The notes: generated by a model not told the origin, from the sequence alone. A stretch of DNA of 64,000 nucleotides from Pseudomonas frederiksbergensis (GCF_017114915.1 NZ_JAAUOE010000026.1:1-64000), one strand, 5' to 3'. Numbered from the stretch's first letter, positions 16,842 through 26,331 are shown. Numbers and translations: made by a program.

Positions 16842-17213
16842 TTACTCGTCCTTCTTCATCAACCCCGCCAAAGCGGCAAACGGGTTGTGCGTCGCTTTGG
16901 CAATCTTCGGCGTACTCAGTGAGCCTTCGTCGAAATACTGCTGATCGGTATACCGGGAGTGTTCGTTGTCGTGGCAATACAGGCACAACAGTTCCCAGTT
17001 CGAGCCGTCCTGAGGGTTGTTGTCGTGGTTGTGGTCGCGGTGGTGCACGGTCAGTTCGCTCAGGCGCTTGCCGGAGAACTCGCGGGCGCAGCGGCCGCAC
17101 ACGTGGGGGTACATCTTCAGGGCCTTGTCGCGGTAACCCATTTCCTTGTCGCGCTGGTTATCGGCGAGGATGCGGTCCAGCTTCGATGTGTTGGTTGGGG
17201 TGGACGAACTCAT
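16842..17213 (-). CDS. yajD: YajD-family HNH nuclease
   Basis: A 123-residue protein with a zinc-type HNH domain: CGRCAREF (first cysteine pair), LTVHHRDHNHDNNPQDGSNWELLCLYCHDNEHS (HH core and second cysteine pair). This matches YajD. HNH domains of this kind cleave nucleic acid, but the biological role of YajD is not established. The gene starts about 50 bases downstream of the spermidine-synthase-like gene on the same strand, so the two may share a transcript. Confidence 0.9.
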   Translation of the reverse strand: MSSSTPTNTSKLDRILADNQRDKEMGYRDKALKMYPHVCGRCAREFSGKRLSELTVHHRDHNHDNNPQDGSNWELLCLYCHDNEHSRYTDQQYFDEGSLSTPKIAKATHNPFAALAGLMKKDE

Positions 17214-17264
17214 GGGTTCACCTTTGTAAAAAAGACTGATGACGGTTATGCGTTGAAGTTTAGC

Positions 17265-17951
17265 CTAGCCCTTGAGCTTCTCGGCAATCCAGATGGTGTG
17301 GCGGGTGCCTTTGTTGCCGTGGGCGAAGACTTGCACTTCTTCAGCCTTGAAACCAGCCTTCTTCAGCTTGTCGGAAAACTGCCGGTCAGCGCTGGCCGAC
17401 CACACCGCCAGCACGCCTTTTGGCCGCAGGGCCTTGGCACACGCGCTCAGGCCGCCCGCAGAGTAGAGCCAGCTGTTGGCCTTCTGGGTCAGGCCTTCAG
17501 GGCCGTTGTCGACGTCGAGCATGATCGCATCGAAGCCCTGCGGCTCGGCTTGCAGCACCTTGGCCACGTCTTCCATGCGGATCACCGTGCGCGGGTCGAG
17601 CAGCGGGTTGCCGGCTTTTTCTCCCAGCGGTCCACGGTTCCACTCCACCACGCCGGGCACCAGTTCGGCGACCACCACTTCAGCCGTCTTGCCCAAATGC
17701 TTGAGCGCCGAGGCGAGGGTGAAGCCCATGCCCAGGCCGCCGATCAACACACGCGAATTCGGCCGACCGGCGACCTTGCGGCAGGGGATCTCGGCCAGGG
17801 CATCTTCCGAGCCGTGCATGCGGGTGTTCATCAACTGCCCGCCGTCGCCGCCCTGAATCTTGATGACGAAGTCCTCGCCGTATTCGAACAGGCACAGGGC
17901 ACCGCCGTTTTCAGGAATGGGGGTGGTGTCGAGCAGAACGAAACGTTTCAT
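17265..17951 (-). CDS. Spermidine synthase-like protein
   Basis: A 228-residue protein with a spermidine-synthase/methyltransferase fold: VLIGGLGMGFTLASALKHL (nucleotide-binding motif), VVVAELVPGVVEWNRG (acidic loop) and FDAIMLDVDNGPEGL (motif with Asp). It is shorter than true SpeE (about 280 residues) and lacks most of the N-terminal beta-sheet domain, so a polyamine-forming activity is uncertain. The ATG at 17951 (MKRFVLLDTTP) is chosen over an upstream extension. Confidence 0.8.
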   Translation of the reverse strand: MKRFVLLDTTPIPENGGALCLFEYGEDFVIKIQGGDGGQLMNTRMHGSEDALAEIPCRKVAGRPNSRVLIGGLGMGFTLASALKHLGKTAEVVVAELVPGVVEWNRGPLGEKAGNPLLDPRTVIRMEDVAKVLQAEPQGFDAIMLDVDNGPEGLTQKANSWLYSAGGLSACAKALRPKGVLAVWSASADRQFSDKLKKAGFKAEEVQVFAHGNKGTRHTIWIAEKLKG

Positions 17952-18046
17952 GGGGCGCTCTTGAGGAGAAATTGACAGACGGAAGAAGGCAAACGAGCGC
18001 GGTTGGGAGTAGCCTGCAAAAGACCACAAGGCCAACGGAGCCATTG

Positions 18047-18331
18047 ATGAAGCGCACCATTCTAACGGTCATTGCCCTGGCCGTGCTCTCGATAACTGCA
18101 GTGCAGGCCCAGGAGCTGCAAACCATCCCCACCAGCCCCTCGCCGCTGCCTGGTTCACCCGGCACCGCCACCCCGACGCCGTACCCGCAGATTACCCCGA
18201 CCACTGTGCCCAGGACCGGCAGCGGTGGGCCACCGTTGTTGCCACCGATCGAAATGCCCAACCCGCCCAAGGACCAGACCTTGCCGGGCCTTGAGCCAGG
18301 CACGACCAAAATCAAATCACCAGGCGGTTAA
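18047..18331 (+). CDS. Small secreted proline-rich protein
   Basis: A 94-residue protein with a clear signal peptide (MKRTILTVIALAVLSITA, cleavage after VQA near residue 22) and a mature part made almost entirely of Pro, Thr, Ser and Gly (TSPSPLPGSPGTATPTP and similar), with no cysteine and no recognisable domain. It should be periplasmic and disordered. The stop codon TAA overlaps that of the convergent cNMP-binding gene within a shared TTAA. The function is unknown. Confidence 0.7.
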   Translation: MKRTILTVIALAVLSITAVQAQELQTIPTSPSPLPGSPGTATPTPYPQITPTTVPRTGSGGPPLLPPIEMPNPPKDQTLPGLEPGTTKIKSPGG

Positions 18332-18801
18332 ACCTGTTGCAAGAGCAATTGCCCATCAGCCATGCGCAAGCGTTTGGAGAGGGAGACGGCGAGGGCGCGG
18401 ATGATCTTGGCGGCGATTTTCGGTGCGTCGTTGAGCATCTTCTCCAGGGAGTCCTTGCCGAGGTTGAGCAACTGGCAGTTGCTCGCCGCCACGCAACTGG
18501 CTGAACGCCGTTCGCCATCGAGCACGGCCATTTCGCCGAACGCCCGACCGCTGCGCAAGGTGGCCATGGTCACCCGTTGCCCGTCGCTGTTGGTTTTCTG
18601 CACCGCGACCTGGCCGGTGTGGATGATGCACATGAAACTGCCGGCATCGCCCTCACGGAAAATCTCTTCGCCTTCGGCGATGGTGCTGATGCTGAAATAA
18701 CCCGAAGCCGCCACGAAGTCGGCCGGCAGCAATTGATCGAACAGGCCGCAGTCCATCAGCCAGTCGCGAATTTCTTTGTTCAGTAAGGTCGGTTCTGACA
18801 T
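18328..18801 (-). CDS. Stand-alone cyclic nucleotide-binding domain protein
   Basis: A 157-residue protein consisting of one cNMP-binding beta-barrel. EGEEIFREGDAGSFMCIIHTGQVAV and the phosphate-binding cassette region SGRAFGEMAVLDGERRSASCVA (about residues 84-105, with the conserved Gly-Glu and Arg) are intact. No helix-turn-helix follows, so it is not a Crp-type regulator; it may act as a cyclic-nucleotide sensor that works through a partner. Short N- and C-terminal helices flank the domain. The ligand and partner are unknown. Confidence 0.86.
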   Translation of the reverse strand: MSEPTLLNKEIRDWLMDCGLFDQLLPADFVAASGYFSISTIAEGEEIFREGDAGSFMCIIHTGQVAVQKTNSDGQRVTMATLRSGRAFGEMAVLDGERRSASCVAASNCQLLNLGKDSLEKMLNDAPKIAAKIIRALAVSLSKRLRMADGQLLLQQV

Positions 18802-18902
18802 GTCGTCACGGTCTTTTTCTTGTGGTCTTTTGCGGGCTCAATCATCCCCTGTGGGAGCGGGCCGGCGTCTGGTGTTAAGACCGGAACACCGGGCCAAGTT
18901 CC

Positions 18903-20957
18903 TCAGGCAATGCCCAAAACCTTTAAGACAAACGCGTATTCGAGGGCTACGTCACGTAATCCCTGGTAGCGACCGCTCATCCCGCCATGCCCGGCGCCCA
19001 ATTCAGTCTTGAGCAGCAGGGGGTTGGTGTCGGTTTTGGTCGCACGCAATTTCGCTACCCACTTGGCCGCCTCCCAGTACTGCACGCGACTGTCGTTGTA
19101 GCCGGCGATCACCAGCGTCGCCGGATAAGCTTGCTCAGTGACATTTTCGTACGGGGCGTAGGCCTTGATCCGCTCATAAACGTCCGGTTCTTGGGGGTTG
19201 CCCCATTCGTCGTATTCGGTGACGGTCAGTGGCAGTTCCGGGTCGAGCATGGTGTTGAGCACATCGACGAACGGCACTTCGGCAATTGCCACGCCGAACA
19301 GCTCCGGCCGCTGATTGAGCACCGCGCCGATCAGCAAGCCACCCGCGCTGCCGCCGCTGATTGCCAGCTGCGATGAGGTGGTGAAGCCGTTGATGATCAG
19401 GTGTTCGGCGCAGGCGATGAAGTCGCTGAAGGTGTTGTGCTTGTGTTCCTGCTTGCCGGCGCGATACCAGGCTTCACCCAGTTCACCGCCGCCGCGTACG
19501 TGCGCGATGGCAAACGCCATGCCGCGCTCCAGCAGGCTCAGGCGGGCGTGGGAGAACCATGGGTCGAGGCTTTCGCCGTAGGCGCCGTAGCCGTACAGAT
19601 AAAGCGGCGTCGGCTTGCCGAGGAACTCGCGTTTGACCACCAGACTGATCGGCACTTGCGTACCGTCCGGTGCCGTCGCCCAAAGTCGTTGGCTGACGTA
19701 TGCATCGGCGTCGAACGGGCCGAGCACCGGGGTTTCCTTGAGAACTTTCTGCTCGCCCGAGGTCAGAATCAGTTGGCGGATTTGCGCCGGGCGGTTCAAG
19801 GCTTCGTAGCGCAGACGGATCCTGTCGCTGACAAACTCCAGGCTGTTTTGCACATGCAGGCTGTAGGCCGCGTCTGGCAATTGCACGCGATACGGCACCA
19901 AATCCCGTGGATAAACTTCAATGATCGGCAGGCCGCCTTCACGCAGGCTCAGGGTCATGGCCTCGGCGTTCAGGCTCATGCCTTCGATCATGACGGTGTC
20001 GCTGTGGGGAATCAGGTTCTGCCAGTCGGCTTCGGTCGGCGCGACGCCGGTATCGACGGCCTGGTACAGGGCGAAGTTGATGCCGTCGCGGTTGGTGCGG
20101 ATCAGCCACGTCCACTCGCCATCGAGTTTGCCGTGGTCGACATCGTACTCATGGTCTTCGACCCGCGGCGCCAGACAGGTAAAGGCCTGATGCGGCAGCG
20201 AGGCATCGAGCGCCCAGACTTCACTGGTGGTCTTGCTGCCCAGCGACAACAGCAATTGCCGTTCGGAGCTTGAGCGGTAGCAATGCAGGAAGAATCGGCC
20301 GTCCGGCTCATGGAACACTTCTTCGGCCGCGGTGCCGTCCAGCCGATAACGGAACAGTTTGTGCGGGCGATGGGTGTCGTCGAGTTCGCCGAAGAACAGC
20401 GTCAGGCTGTCATTGGCCCAGGTCATGCTGCCGTCGCAGTTCTGAAACTCCAGTTCGCTGACGCGGCCGTCGGGTAATTCCTTCACGAACAGCGTGTAAA
20501 TCTCCTCTCCCGAGGAATCGATGCTGTAGGCCAGGCGCTGGTGGTCCGGGCTGATGCTGAATGCGCCCAGGGAAAAGAAACCGCCCTTGGCCAGCACGTT
20601 CGGATCCAGCAGCAGGAGTTCCTGGCTTTCGTCAATGTGCAGGCTGCCATCGGCCGGGCGCGGGCAGCGGTAGTGGCGGGCGTATTCGTCGCCGGCGGTG
20701 GTGCGGGTGTAATACAGGTACGGACCCCAGGGCGATGGCAGCGACAGATCGGTTTCGAGAATCCGCCCCTTGATCTCTTCGAACAGGGTTTCGCGCAGCC
20801 CGGCCTGATCGGCGGTTTGCGCCTCTTGATAGCGGTTTTCAGCTTTCAGGTAATCGAGCACTGCGTCGGTGTCGCGCTCCTGCAGCCAGGCATACGGGTC
20901 ATCGCCCTCGGCCTTGTGGGCAATGGGCGCGTCGGAAACGTTGGCGGGTAGGGGCAT
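18903..20957 (-). CDS. ptrB: Oligopeptidase B-like serine peptidase (family S9A)
   Basis: A 684-residue prolyl-oligopeptidase-family enzyme with an N-terminal seven-bladed propeller (about 70-400) and a C-terminal alpha/beta-hydrolase domain. The serine motif LAISGGSAGGLLIGAV, a charge-relay aspartate in VIAGYNDSRVQYWEA and the histidine in GAGHGGMSGRYQ are present. RGGGELGEAWYRAGK is typical of oligopeptidase B, which cleaves short peptides after basic residues in the cytoplasm. The ATG at 20957 (MPLPANVSDAPIAHK) is the supported start; the frame continues upstream without family similarity. Confidence 0.92.
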   Translation of the reverse strand: MPLPANVSDAPIAHKAEGDDPYAWLQERDTDAVLDYLKAENRYQEAQTADQAGLRETLFEEIKGRILETDLSLPSPWGPYLYYTRTTAGDEYARHYRCPRPADGSLHIDESQELLLLDPNVLAKGGFFSLGAFSISPDHQRLAYSIDSSGEEIYTLFVKELPDGRVSELEFQNCDGSMTWANDSLTLFFGELDDTHRPHKLFRYRLDGTAAEEVFHEPDGRFFLHCYRSSSERQLLLSLGSKTTSEVWALDASLPHQAFTCLAPRVEDHEYDVDHGKLDGEWTWLIRTNRDGINFALYQAVDTGVAPTEADWQNLIPHSDTVMIEGMSLNAEAMTLSLREGGLPIIEVYPRDLVPYRVQLPDAAYSLHVQNSLEFVSDRIRLRYEALNRPAQIRQLILTSGEQKVLKETPVLGPFDADAYVSQRLWATAPDGTQVPISLVVKREFLGKPTPLYLYGYGAYGESLDPWFSHARLSLLERGMAFAIAHVRGGGELGEAWYRAGKQEHKHNTFSDFIACAEHLIINGFTTSSQLAISGGSAGGLLIGAVLNQRPELFGVAIAEVPFVDVLNTMLDPELPLTVTEYDEWGNPQEPDVYERIKAYAPYENVTEQAYPATLVIAGYNDSRVQYWEAAKWVAKLRATKTDTNPLLLKTELGAGHGGMSGRYQGLRDVALEYAFVLKVLGIA

Positions 20958-21059
20958 GAAGGACTCTCGAACGTTGTACGAAATTGGAGGATCGCAGACG
21001 GCGGGGCAGCCTGATGTGCGAAAAGTCGTTACTATAAGCGCCTCTTTGCCTGCCTTGCC

Positions 21060-21557
21060 ATGGACACCATGACCGAGAACGACTATCTGATCGCTTGGGG
21101 CCTCTACGCCTTTGCTGCTTTGGGCTGCCTGTTGGTGTGGATGCGCATGACCCGCTGGATGTGGCGCTGGCTGCGTGAGCCGCTGCGGCTGCTGATGGTG
21201 GTGTTGCTGTTCAGCCCGACCATCATCGACCCGGTGAAGGAAAAGGTCGCCCCGGCCATTGCCATTACCGCCCTCGATCTGCTGTTCAAGGTTGGCAACA
21301 ACGCCTGGCGGGCGATTTCCGACCTGTTCATGTACGGCATGATTGCCTTCGGCATTTATCTGGTATTCGTGGCGATCCGTTTCCCCATCGAGCGTGCGTC
21401 CATCGCTCGCAAAGAGCGGGCGGCGGCCGCCAAGGCTGCGGTGCGGGCCGACGAGCCTGAAAACGATCAACCGTTCGGCGGTGCCGGCGATGATCGTTAC
21501 GGCCGGCCACCGGTGCCGAGCAACCCTCAGCGTTTGCGGGTAGAACCGCGTTTGTAA
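21060..21557 (+). CDS. Inner-membrane protein of unknown function
   Basis: A 165-residue protein with three hydrophobic segments (about residues 9-25, 43-55 and 92-110) and a charged C-terminal tail rich in Ala, Arg and Pro. I do not recognise a named family. It starts at ATG 21060 or 21069 (MTENDYLIAWG); neither has a strong Shine-Dalgarno site. The glutamine amidotransferase gene starts 32 bases after its stop and the DUF2937 gene follows, suggesting a three-gene transcript. Confidence 0.75.
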   Translation: MDTMTENDYLIAWGLYAFAALGCLLVWMRMTRWMWRWLREPLRLLMVVLLFSPTIIDPVKEKVAPAIAITALDLLFKVGNNAWRAISDLFMYGMIAFGIYLVFVAIRFPIERASIARKERAAAAKAAVRADEPENDQPFGGAGDDRYGRPPVPSNPQRLRVEPRL

Positions 21558-21589
21558 CCGTGCCCCTGCCTTTCATCGAGAATCCGAGC

Positions 21590-22366
21590 ATGTGTGAGTT
21601 ATTGGGCATGAGCGCCAATGTCCCGACCGATATCGTGTTCAGCTTCACCGGGCTGATGCAGCGCGGCGGCCGCACCGGGCCGCACCGTGACGGTTGGGGT
21701 ATCGCTTTCTATGAAGGCCGCGGCCTGCGGTTGTTTCAGGACCCGGCGGCGAGCAGCGAGTCGGAAGTGGCGAACCTGGTGCAGCGCTATCCGATCAAAA
21801 GCGAAGTGGTGATCGGCCACATCCGTCAGGCCAACGTTGGCAAGGTCTGCCTGTCCAACACCCACCCGTTCGTGCGCGAGTTGTGGGGGCGTAACTGGTG
21901 TTTCGCCCACAACGGCCAGTTGGCCGATTTCAGCCCGACCGCCAGTTTCTACCGCCCCGTCGGCGATACCGACAGCGAAGCGGCGTTCTGCGATTTGCTC
22001 AACCGCGTGCGTGCTGCGTTCCCCGAGCCAGTGGACATCGAAGAACTGCTGCCGGACCTGGTGGCCGCCTGCGCCGAGTACCGCAGCAAAGGCGTGTTCA
22101 ACTGCTTGCTCAGCGACGGCGATTGGCTGTTCTGCTACTGCTCGACCAAACTGGCGCAGATTACCCGCCGCGCCCCGTTCGGCCCGGCGCGCTTGAAGGA
22201 TGTCGATGTGATCGTCGACTTTCAGGCCGAAACCACGCCCAACGACGTGGTCACGGTGATCGCCACCGAACCCTTGACCGAAAACGAAACCTGGACCCGC
22301 TACGAACCGGGCCAATGGAGCCTCTGGCGACGCGGGGAATGCGTCAGCCAGGGCAAGACCGAATAA
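21590..22366 (+). CDS. Class II glutamine amidotransferase, YafJ-like
   Basis: A 258-residue Ntn-hydrolase glutamine amidotransferase. The start at ATG 21590 places Cys directly after Met (MCELLGMSAN), as needed for the N-terminal nucleophile. GPHRDGWGIAFY, VIGHIRQANVG and WCFAHNGQLADF are the conserved glutamine-binding motifs. No synthetase domain is fused, as in YafJ, so the acceptor of the released ammonia or the true amide substrate is unknown. The position in a run with membrane-protein genes on both sides gives no further clue. Confidence 0.9.
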   Translation: MCELLGMSANVPTDIVFSFTGLMQRGGRTGPHRDGWGIAFYEGRGLRLFQDPAASSESEVANLVQRYPIKSEVVIGHIRQANVGKVCLSNTHPFVRELWGRNWCFAHNGQLADFSPTASFYRPVGDTDSEAAFCDLLNRVRAAFPEPVDIEELLPDLVAACAEYRSKGVFNCLLSDGDWLFCYCSTKLAQITRRAPFGPARLKDVDVIVDFQAETTPNDVVTVIATEPLTENETWTRYEPGQWSLWRRGECVSQGKTE

Positions 22367-22380
22367 GGATCTCTCCCCCC

Positions 22381-22923
22381 ATGTTGCTCAGTTATCTACG
22401 GCTGGTGTTGTTTGCGGCAGGCCTGTTGATCGGTGTCCAGGTGCCTGGGTTCATCAGCGACTATGCCAAGCGGGTCGAGGCGCATCTGATCGAGGCGCAG
22501 AGCGGTTTGAGCGGTTTTCAGGGCACTGCCAATCAGTTTTTCAAGGGCGATATGCAGGCGCTGGTGGCCCATTACCGTGCCAGCGAAGACCCGATCTTTC
22601 GCAGCGATGCCGACAGCCTGAGCACCTTGCTCACCCGTCAATTGGCTTTGGACAAGCAATTCCAGGCCATGCAGGGCCCGTGGTACATCCGCTTCCTGCA
22701 AGTGGTGCTGGCGGCCGACCCGGACATTCGCAAGGAAACCTGGAACGGCTACAGCTACCAGATCCTGCTGACGCCGCAAGCGATGATTTGGGGCATGAGC
22801 GGCGCGTTGCTGCTGTCGTTCGGCATTGAATGCCTGTTCCGACTGATCGACTGGGTGGTGCTGGGTGGCAAGCGTCTGCGCCAGAGCCGGCCGATTGAAG
22901 AGCGGGATTTGCGCGGGTTGTAA
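22381..22923 (+). CDS. DUF2937 membrane protein
   Basis: A 180-residue protein of the DUF2937 type: an N-terminal membrane segment (LRLVLFAAGLLIGVQVPGF), a roughly 100-residue mostly helical stretch (YAKRVEAHLIEAQSGLSGFQ), and a second membrane segment near residue 140 (AMIWGMSGALLLSFGIECLF). The function is unknown. It begins 14 bases after the amidotransferase stop and is probably co-transcribed. A much longer frame continues upstream inside the amidotransferase gene but is a shadow. Confidence 0.82.
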   Translation: MLLSYLRLVLFAAGLLIGVQVPGFISDYAKRVEAHLIEAQSGLSGFQGTANQFFKGDMQALVAHYRASEDPIFRSDADSLSTLLTRQLALDKQFQAMQGPWYIRFLQVVLAADPDIRKETWNGYSYQILLTPQAMIWGMSGALLLSFGIECLFRLIDWVVLGGKRLRQSRPIEERDLRGL

Positions 22924-22994
22924 CCCCGGAGCCGGCGATTGCCGCGACACGGTCTGCCTGGCAGATCGCATCGCTGGCAAGCCGGCTCCTGTTT

Positions 22995-25106
22995 TTACCA
23001 GTCGACCGAGTAGCTCATGCTCAGGGTGCGGCCTTCGGCGTTGGCGTACGGCGCTCTGGCGTTAGCCTGAGTGAACAGGTTCTGGTAGGTGCGGTTGGTC
23101 AGGTTGTACACGCCGCCTTCAAGACGACCGACCGGCAGTTGCACGGAGCCGAGCAGGTCCACCAGCGTATAGCCTTCGATCTCGCGTCCGTTGTTGTCCT
23201 TGGCGGCAGCGTCATAACTGGACAAATGCATGCCTTGCAGGCGCAGGGTGTAGTCGTCTTCGGTGTAGCCAACGAACAGGGTGGTCTTGGCGGGTGAGAT
23301 GCGCGTGGCTGGCAGATCGATCCATTTGCCGTTCTGCTCGGTCTCGCCTTTGGCCCAGGCATAAGTGCCACCCACCGACCAGTGATCGGTCGCGCGGTAG
23401 GTCAGGCTGTTTTCGATGCCGCGAACTCGCTCTTTCTGGTTGATCAGGCGCAATACGCGATCATTGGCATCGTAGAACTGGGTCACGTCCGAGGTGTTTT
23501 CGTACACGGTGACGTCGGCCTGCCACTGGTCCCAGTTACCGCGCCAGCCCAGCTCGTAACTGTCGACCTTGATGGCTTGGGCGTTGAGGCTCTGAATGTC
23601 GAAGGTGCTGCTGACATCACGCATGAAGCGCTGGATATCCGGCAGCGAAAACCCCTGGCTGTAATTGGCGAAGATGTCCTGGTTTTCACTCAGGTGGTAG
23701 ACCGCCCCCAGGTTGTACAGCGTGGCATCGTATTTGAGGGTGTCACCGGGCAGCGTTGCGCGTATGCCGGTCTGAACGATCTGACCATAAGCGATGCTGT
23801 CGGAGACGTCGCTTTCGATCCATTCACGGCGCACACCGCCACGCAAGGTCCAGTCACCGATGTCCCAGGACATCTGCCCGAACAGCGATTTGGTGGTGGT
23901 TTCGATATCCGGGCCCAGCTCGTAGGTGGTGCCGGTCTTGGTATAGGTCAGGCCATTTAGTGTGTACTGATCACCTCGTTGACGGGAGCGCTCATTATCA
24001 TAATCAGCCCCCCAGACCAGATTACCCGTGGCACTCCCGATCGCCGGCAGCGGCGTGTCGATGGCCGCGCGCAGGCCGTAGACGTCCTGCACACTGTTGT
24101 TGTCGGAGATCCCGGCCCTGCCTCGCGACAGGTCCGGAAAGAACAGTGCATCGGCTCGGCGCCAGTAGCTTTCCAGTTGCAGACCCTGACCGTAGAAGTC
24201 CTTGTCGGTGTAGTTGAGGTTGACCGCCTGGTTATGGGTATAGGGTTGGTCGTCGAGTTTCAGCCCCTTGACTGCCACGGCTTCCTGCCGGTTTGTCGGG
24301 TCTTTTGTGTAGCCAGTGTCCTGCTGGTCCTTGTAGTCCTGCAGCGACAGGCTGAGTTTTTTGTCGGCATCCAGTTCGTAACCGAAACGACCTTGCAGGT
24401 CATAGGTTTCGGTATCCATGTTGCTGCCCTGGGAGGTGTCTTGAGGGATGCGGTTGCCGTTGCCGTCGTACTGATCGTTGCGCTGGGTCAGGTCGGCAGA
24501 CACATACCAGTCCAACGCATCCTTGCGCCCGGTGGCACTCTGGAAAACTTCGTAGGCGAAGCCTTTTCTGTTGAGGTTGTTGCCGCTGGTCAGGCCCAGT
24601 TTGCTGCTGTAAGCAATGTCCTGGCCCTGATTGCGTTTGGTGATGATGTTGATGATGCCGCCTGAAGCACCGGCGCCGTAGATGCTGCTGGCGCCGGAGA
24701 TCACTTCGATGCGTTCGATGCTGGCCGGGGCGATGCTGTTGAGCTGGCGGAAGTTGTCGCGCGTGGCGTTCTGCGATACGCCGTCGATCAACACCAGCAT
24801 GTTGCGCCCGCGCAGGGTCTGGCCGAAGTTGCTCATCCCGCCGCTGGCCGGCGCAATACCCGGGACCAGTTGCCCGAGGATGTCGGAGACCCGGCGACCC
24901 GCGCCGCTCTGCTCACGGACCTGCTGTTCGTCGATCACTTGGACCGAGCCCGGAATCGAAGCAATGCTCGCTTCGCTGCGAGTCGCGGAGACGACGGTGG
25001 CTTGCATGTTCAAGGTGCCGGGCTGCTGCTCGGTTTCCTCGGCCCAGGCCTGGGCGCTGAAGGTGCCGAGTAGCGGGATCAGCAGGGAGAGTTTGGTTCG
25101 GGTCAT
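22995..25106 (-). CDS. TonB-dependent siderophore receptor
   Basis: A 703-residue outer-membrane receptor: signal peptide (cleavage near AWA-E, residue 22), plug domain about 40-160 (VVSATRSEASIASIPGSVQVI, GRNMLVLIDGV, IERIEVISGASSIYGAGASGGIINIITK) and a 22-strand barrel ending in the aromatic SYSVDW. It imports a ferric chelate using TonB energy. As the last gene of a minus-strand run with an NIS synthetase and an MFS exporter, its likely ligand is the siderophore made by that synthetase. It begins 13 bases after the MFS stop. Confidence 0.92.
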   Translation of the reverse strand: MTRTKLSLLIPLLGTFSAQAWAEETEQQPGTLNMQATVVSATRSEASIASIPGSVQVIDEQQVREQSGAGRRVSDILGQLVPGIAPASGGMSNFGQTLRGRNMLVLIDGVSQNATRDNFRQLNSIAPASIERIEVISGASSIYGAGASGGIINIITKRNQGQDIAYSSKLGLTSGNNLNRKGFAYEVFQSATGRKDALDWYVSADLTQRNDQYDGNGNRIPQDTSQGSNMDTETYDLQGRFGYELDADKKLSLSLQDYKDQQDTGYTKDPTNRQEAVAVKGLKLDDQPYTHNQAVNLNYTDKDFYGQGLQLESYWRRADALFFPDLSRGRAGISDNNSVQDVYGLRAAIDTPLPAIGSATGNLVWGADYDNERSRQRGDQYTLNGLTYTKTGTTYELGPDIETTTKSLFGQMSWDIGDWTLRGGVRREWIESDVSDSIAYGQIVQTGIRATLPGDTLKYDATLYNLGAVYHLSENQDIFANYSQGFSLPDIQRFMRDVSSTFDIQSLNAQAIKVDSYELGWRGNWDQWQADVTVYENTSDVTQFYDANDRVLRLINQKERVRGIENSLTYRATDHWSVGGTYAWAKGETEQNGKWIDLPATRISPAKTTLFVGYTEDDYTLRLQGMHLSSYDAAAKDNNGREIEGYTLVDLLGSVQLPVGRLEGGVYNLTNRTYQNLFTQANARAPYANAEGRTLSMSYSVDW

Positions 25107-25119
25107 GACGTAGTCTTTT

Positions 25120-26331
25120 TTAGTTGTGATAAGTGTGGGGCGATAAGGTCGAGCGGTCAGGCGCGGAGCTGAACGAGCGCACCCAGCGAATGCCGATGGC
25201 GGCTATGGCGTAGGTCAGCGCCACCAGCCAGAAACTGTGGGCCAGGCCGACCAGGCCCATGCCGATCCCGCCAAGGACGACACCGAGCAGGGCTCCAGCC
25301 TTTGCCGCGCTGTTGCCGAGGCCGAGCGCGAAGCCCTGCTGGTTTACGGAAATGGTGTTGGCGATCAGTGCATAGGCGACGGGCAGCAGGGCGCCTTGCC
25401 AGATGCCCCAGACGAGTCGGCTGACGAGAAACCCCAGCCATTCGTTGGCCAATGCCGTGGCCGCCAGCGTCAGGGCACACAGCCAGGCCACGCCTTCGAT
25501 GACGCGCAAGGTGTAGGCCGGCTGCCAGCGGTCGAACAGGCGTCCCCACAGCGGCGCGCAAATGGCCAGGGTCGCGGCGCTCGCCGCGTAGGTGGCGCCG
25601 ATCAGCCAGCTTGGGGCCTGCAGAATGTTCGCGACGTACAGCGCGTAGAACGACTGCGGCATCATCTTCGCCGCCTGAATCAAGACGATCACCAACAGGA
25701 TTGCACTGAGCCAGCCTTTGGGCAGGGCAACCGGCTCAACAGGTTTCTTCTTCGAGGTGCGCGCCTTGTCGGCCGGCAGGAAAAAACTCCCCAGTGCGCA
25801 CAGCAGGCAAATCGCTGTCGCGCCATAACACAGCAAGGCAAACCCCGAGATGTCCATCAGCCAGCCACCCAGCACCGGGCCGATCAACGAGCCGACGGCG
25901 GTTGCCGATTGTAGGCGGGCCAGGGTGTGACCCCGTCTGGCATTGTCGCAGCAGGCCAAGGCATAGGCTTGCGCGGCAGCGAGAAAACCGGCCAATGCGC
26001 CTTGCATCACGCGAATACCCACCAGCAGCCACGGGTCGAGAGTGATGGCCGCCAACCCCTGGCACAGCGCGAGGGCCAGCAACGCCCGAACAATCATCGG
26101 TTTGTGTCCGGTGCGATCCCCCAACCGGCCCCACAGGGGGGTCAGGAGCATGGCCGCCAGCATCGGGCCGGCATAGACCATCGCCGATAACAGCACGGTG
26201 TAGCCGGCGCCCTCCGGCCCGAGCAGATGCTGGATCTGCAAGGGCCAGAACGGGCCGCTCATTTCCATGGCGCCCATGGAGACAAACTGGATGACGATCA
26301 GCAGTCGCAGGGCGCGACCGTCAGCGAGCAT
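25120..26331 (-). CDS. MFS transporter, probable siderophore exporter
   Basis: A 403-residue major-facilitator protein with 12 predicted membrane segments and the typical loop motif GRLGDRTGHKP between segments 2 and 3. Its start overlaps the end of the NIS synthetase gene by 11 bases, and the receptor gene follows 13 bases later. In comparable NIS-siderophore loci an MFS protein in this position exports the siderophore (LbtB in Legionella, FslB in Francisella); that role is inferred here from position. Confidence 0.86.
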   Translation of the reverse strand: MLADGRALRLLIVIQFVSMGAMEMSGPFWPLQIQHLLGPEGAGYTVLLSAMVYAGPMLAAMLLTPLWGRLGDRTGHKPMIVRALLALALCQGLAAITLDPWLLVGIRVMQGALAGFLAAAQAYALACCDNARRGHTLARLQSATAVGSLIGPVLGGWLMDISGFALLCYGATAICLLCALGSFFLPADKARTSKKKPVEPVALPKGWLSAILLVIVLIQAAKMMPQSFYALYVANILQAPSWLIGATYAASAATLAICAPLWGRLFDRWQPAYTLRVIEGVAWLCALTLAATALANEWLGFLVSRLVWGIWQGALLPVAYALIANTISVNQQGFALGLGNSAAKAGALLGVVLGGIGMGLVGLAHSFWLVALTYAIAAIGIRWVRSFSSAPDRSTLSPHTYHN

